From Rhodospirillales bacterium (GTDB lineage Bacteria > Pseudomonadota > Alphaproteobacteria > SMXQ01), in assembly GCA_024638585.1 (NCBI GenBank), contig JAHEKA010000196.1, positions 1-5,419 of the forward strand: a stretch of DNA of 5,419 nucleotides. Reading direction: 5' to 3'. The stretch's first letter is position 1. Each line of letters starts with the position of its first letter. A program made the translations under genes and the position numbers. Shown here piece after piece: positions 5,109 to 5,419 of this stretch. The notes under the pieces were generated by a model, which saw only the letters and a list, made by a program, of their open reading frames with translations, was not told the origin of the DNA and did no database searches.

Positions 5109-5419
5109 CCAACACTTCCTTCCAGCTTGAGACCAAGAAGTTTGGTCGCTTCAACGGCAAACTCCATTGGCAAATGTATGAATACGTCGCGCACAAAACC
5201 GTTGATGATCATCGATACCGCCTCTTCGGTCTCGATGCCACGGCTTGCGAAATAAAACAGTTGTTCTTCACCGATTTTCGACGTGCTCGCTTCGTGTTCC
5301 ACTGTCGCGCTTTTGTTGGCGACCTGCAGATAGGGAAAAGTGTGAGCGCCACAGCGGTCGCCAATCAACATTGAATCGCACTGCGAGTAGTTACGTGCGC
5401 CCTCGGCCCGCGCACCGAT
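5105..5419 (-). CDS. sufB: Fe-S cluster assembly scaffold protein SufB, C-terminal part (partial)
   Basis: The gene runs off the right edge; 104 C-terminal residues are visible, and the codon phase is exact at 5419. They carry SufB landmarks: GARNYSQCDSMLIGDRCGAHTFPYL, with the Cys residues of the region where the catalytic Cys405 of E. coli SufB lies; VEHEASTSKIGEEQLFY, with the His-Glu pair implicated in cluster assembly; and the end MEFAVEATKLLGLKLEGSVG. Full-length SufB is about 480 residues. SufB with SufC and SufD forms the scaffold on which Fe-S clusters are built from cysteine sulfur supplied by SufS. Its TGA stop overlaps the sufC start (ATGA), so the two are translationally coupled. 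No damage is seen in the visible part. Confidence 0.96.
   Translation of the reverse strand: MGARAEGARNYSQCDSMLIGDRCGAHTFPYLQVANKSATVEHEASTSKIGEEQLFYFASRGIETEEAVSMIINGFVRDVFIHLPMEFAVEATKLLGLKLEGSVG

Noticed and set aside
2726..5419. Insertion sequence, CRISPR array or attachment-site repeat
   Set aside because: I looked for terminal inverted repeats, regularly spaced direct repeats and a second copy of the tRNA 3' end and found none; the only direct repeat is the 20-base one inside the Sel1 units.

Overview
The base composition is high in G+C. The gene content suggests an alphaproteobacterium, possibly of the Rhodospirillales. The main clues are an RNase E/G end followed by yacG, a dolichol-phosphate-mannose-synthase-like glycosyltransferase fused to a GtrA domain beside a SAM methyltransferase, a SufB of the usual bacterial type, and an alphaproteobacterial-looking Ppx/GppA sequence. 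This placement comes from recognising families by eye, not from a search.

Left part (1-2432), ordinary chromosomal genes. The 3' end of an RNase E/G-type ribonuclease gene is followed by yacG (a small four-cysteine zinc protein). These converge on a minus-strand pair: a SAM methyltransferase, then a GT2-GtrA membrane glycosyltransferase overlapping it by 11 bases, which very probably form one operon. A strong hairpin containing the yacG stop codon lies between the convergent genes. The promoter region of the minus-strand pair (about 2507-2547) holds an AT-rich core flanked by a perfect 8-base inverted repeat.

Middle (2590-3323). A tRNA-Phe(GAA) gene has its own well-spaced promoter and a downstream hairpin. 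After it comes about 500 bases with no intact gene. Within this stretch is a decayed fragment of a ricin-type (QxW) beta-trefoil lectin, in two reading frames on the plus strand.

Right part (3283-5419). A Sel1-repeat protein follows, whose best ribosome binding site leads into a signal-peptide-like 16-codon ORF in the wrong frame. This is either a frameshifted signal peptide or a coupled leader. On the minus strand, entering from the right edge, is the 3' end of sufB, overlapped by four bases by sufC. The sufC reading frame breaks off inside its Walker A motif, after GPNGSG, and continues in frame as the C-terminal two thirds of a Ppx/GppA exopolyphosphatase. This sufC-ppx chimera is the most surprising object in the window. 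It is either a real deletion or rearrangement junction or an assembly join, and the sequence alone cannot decide.

I did not find a convincing new multi-gene system. The items most worth checking are the sufC-ppx fusion, the lectin remnant, and the broken or unusual start of the Sel1-repeat gene.
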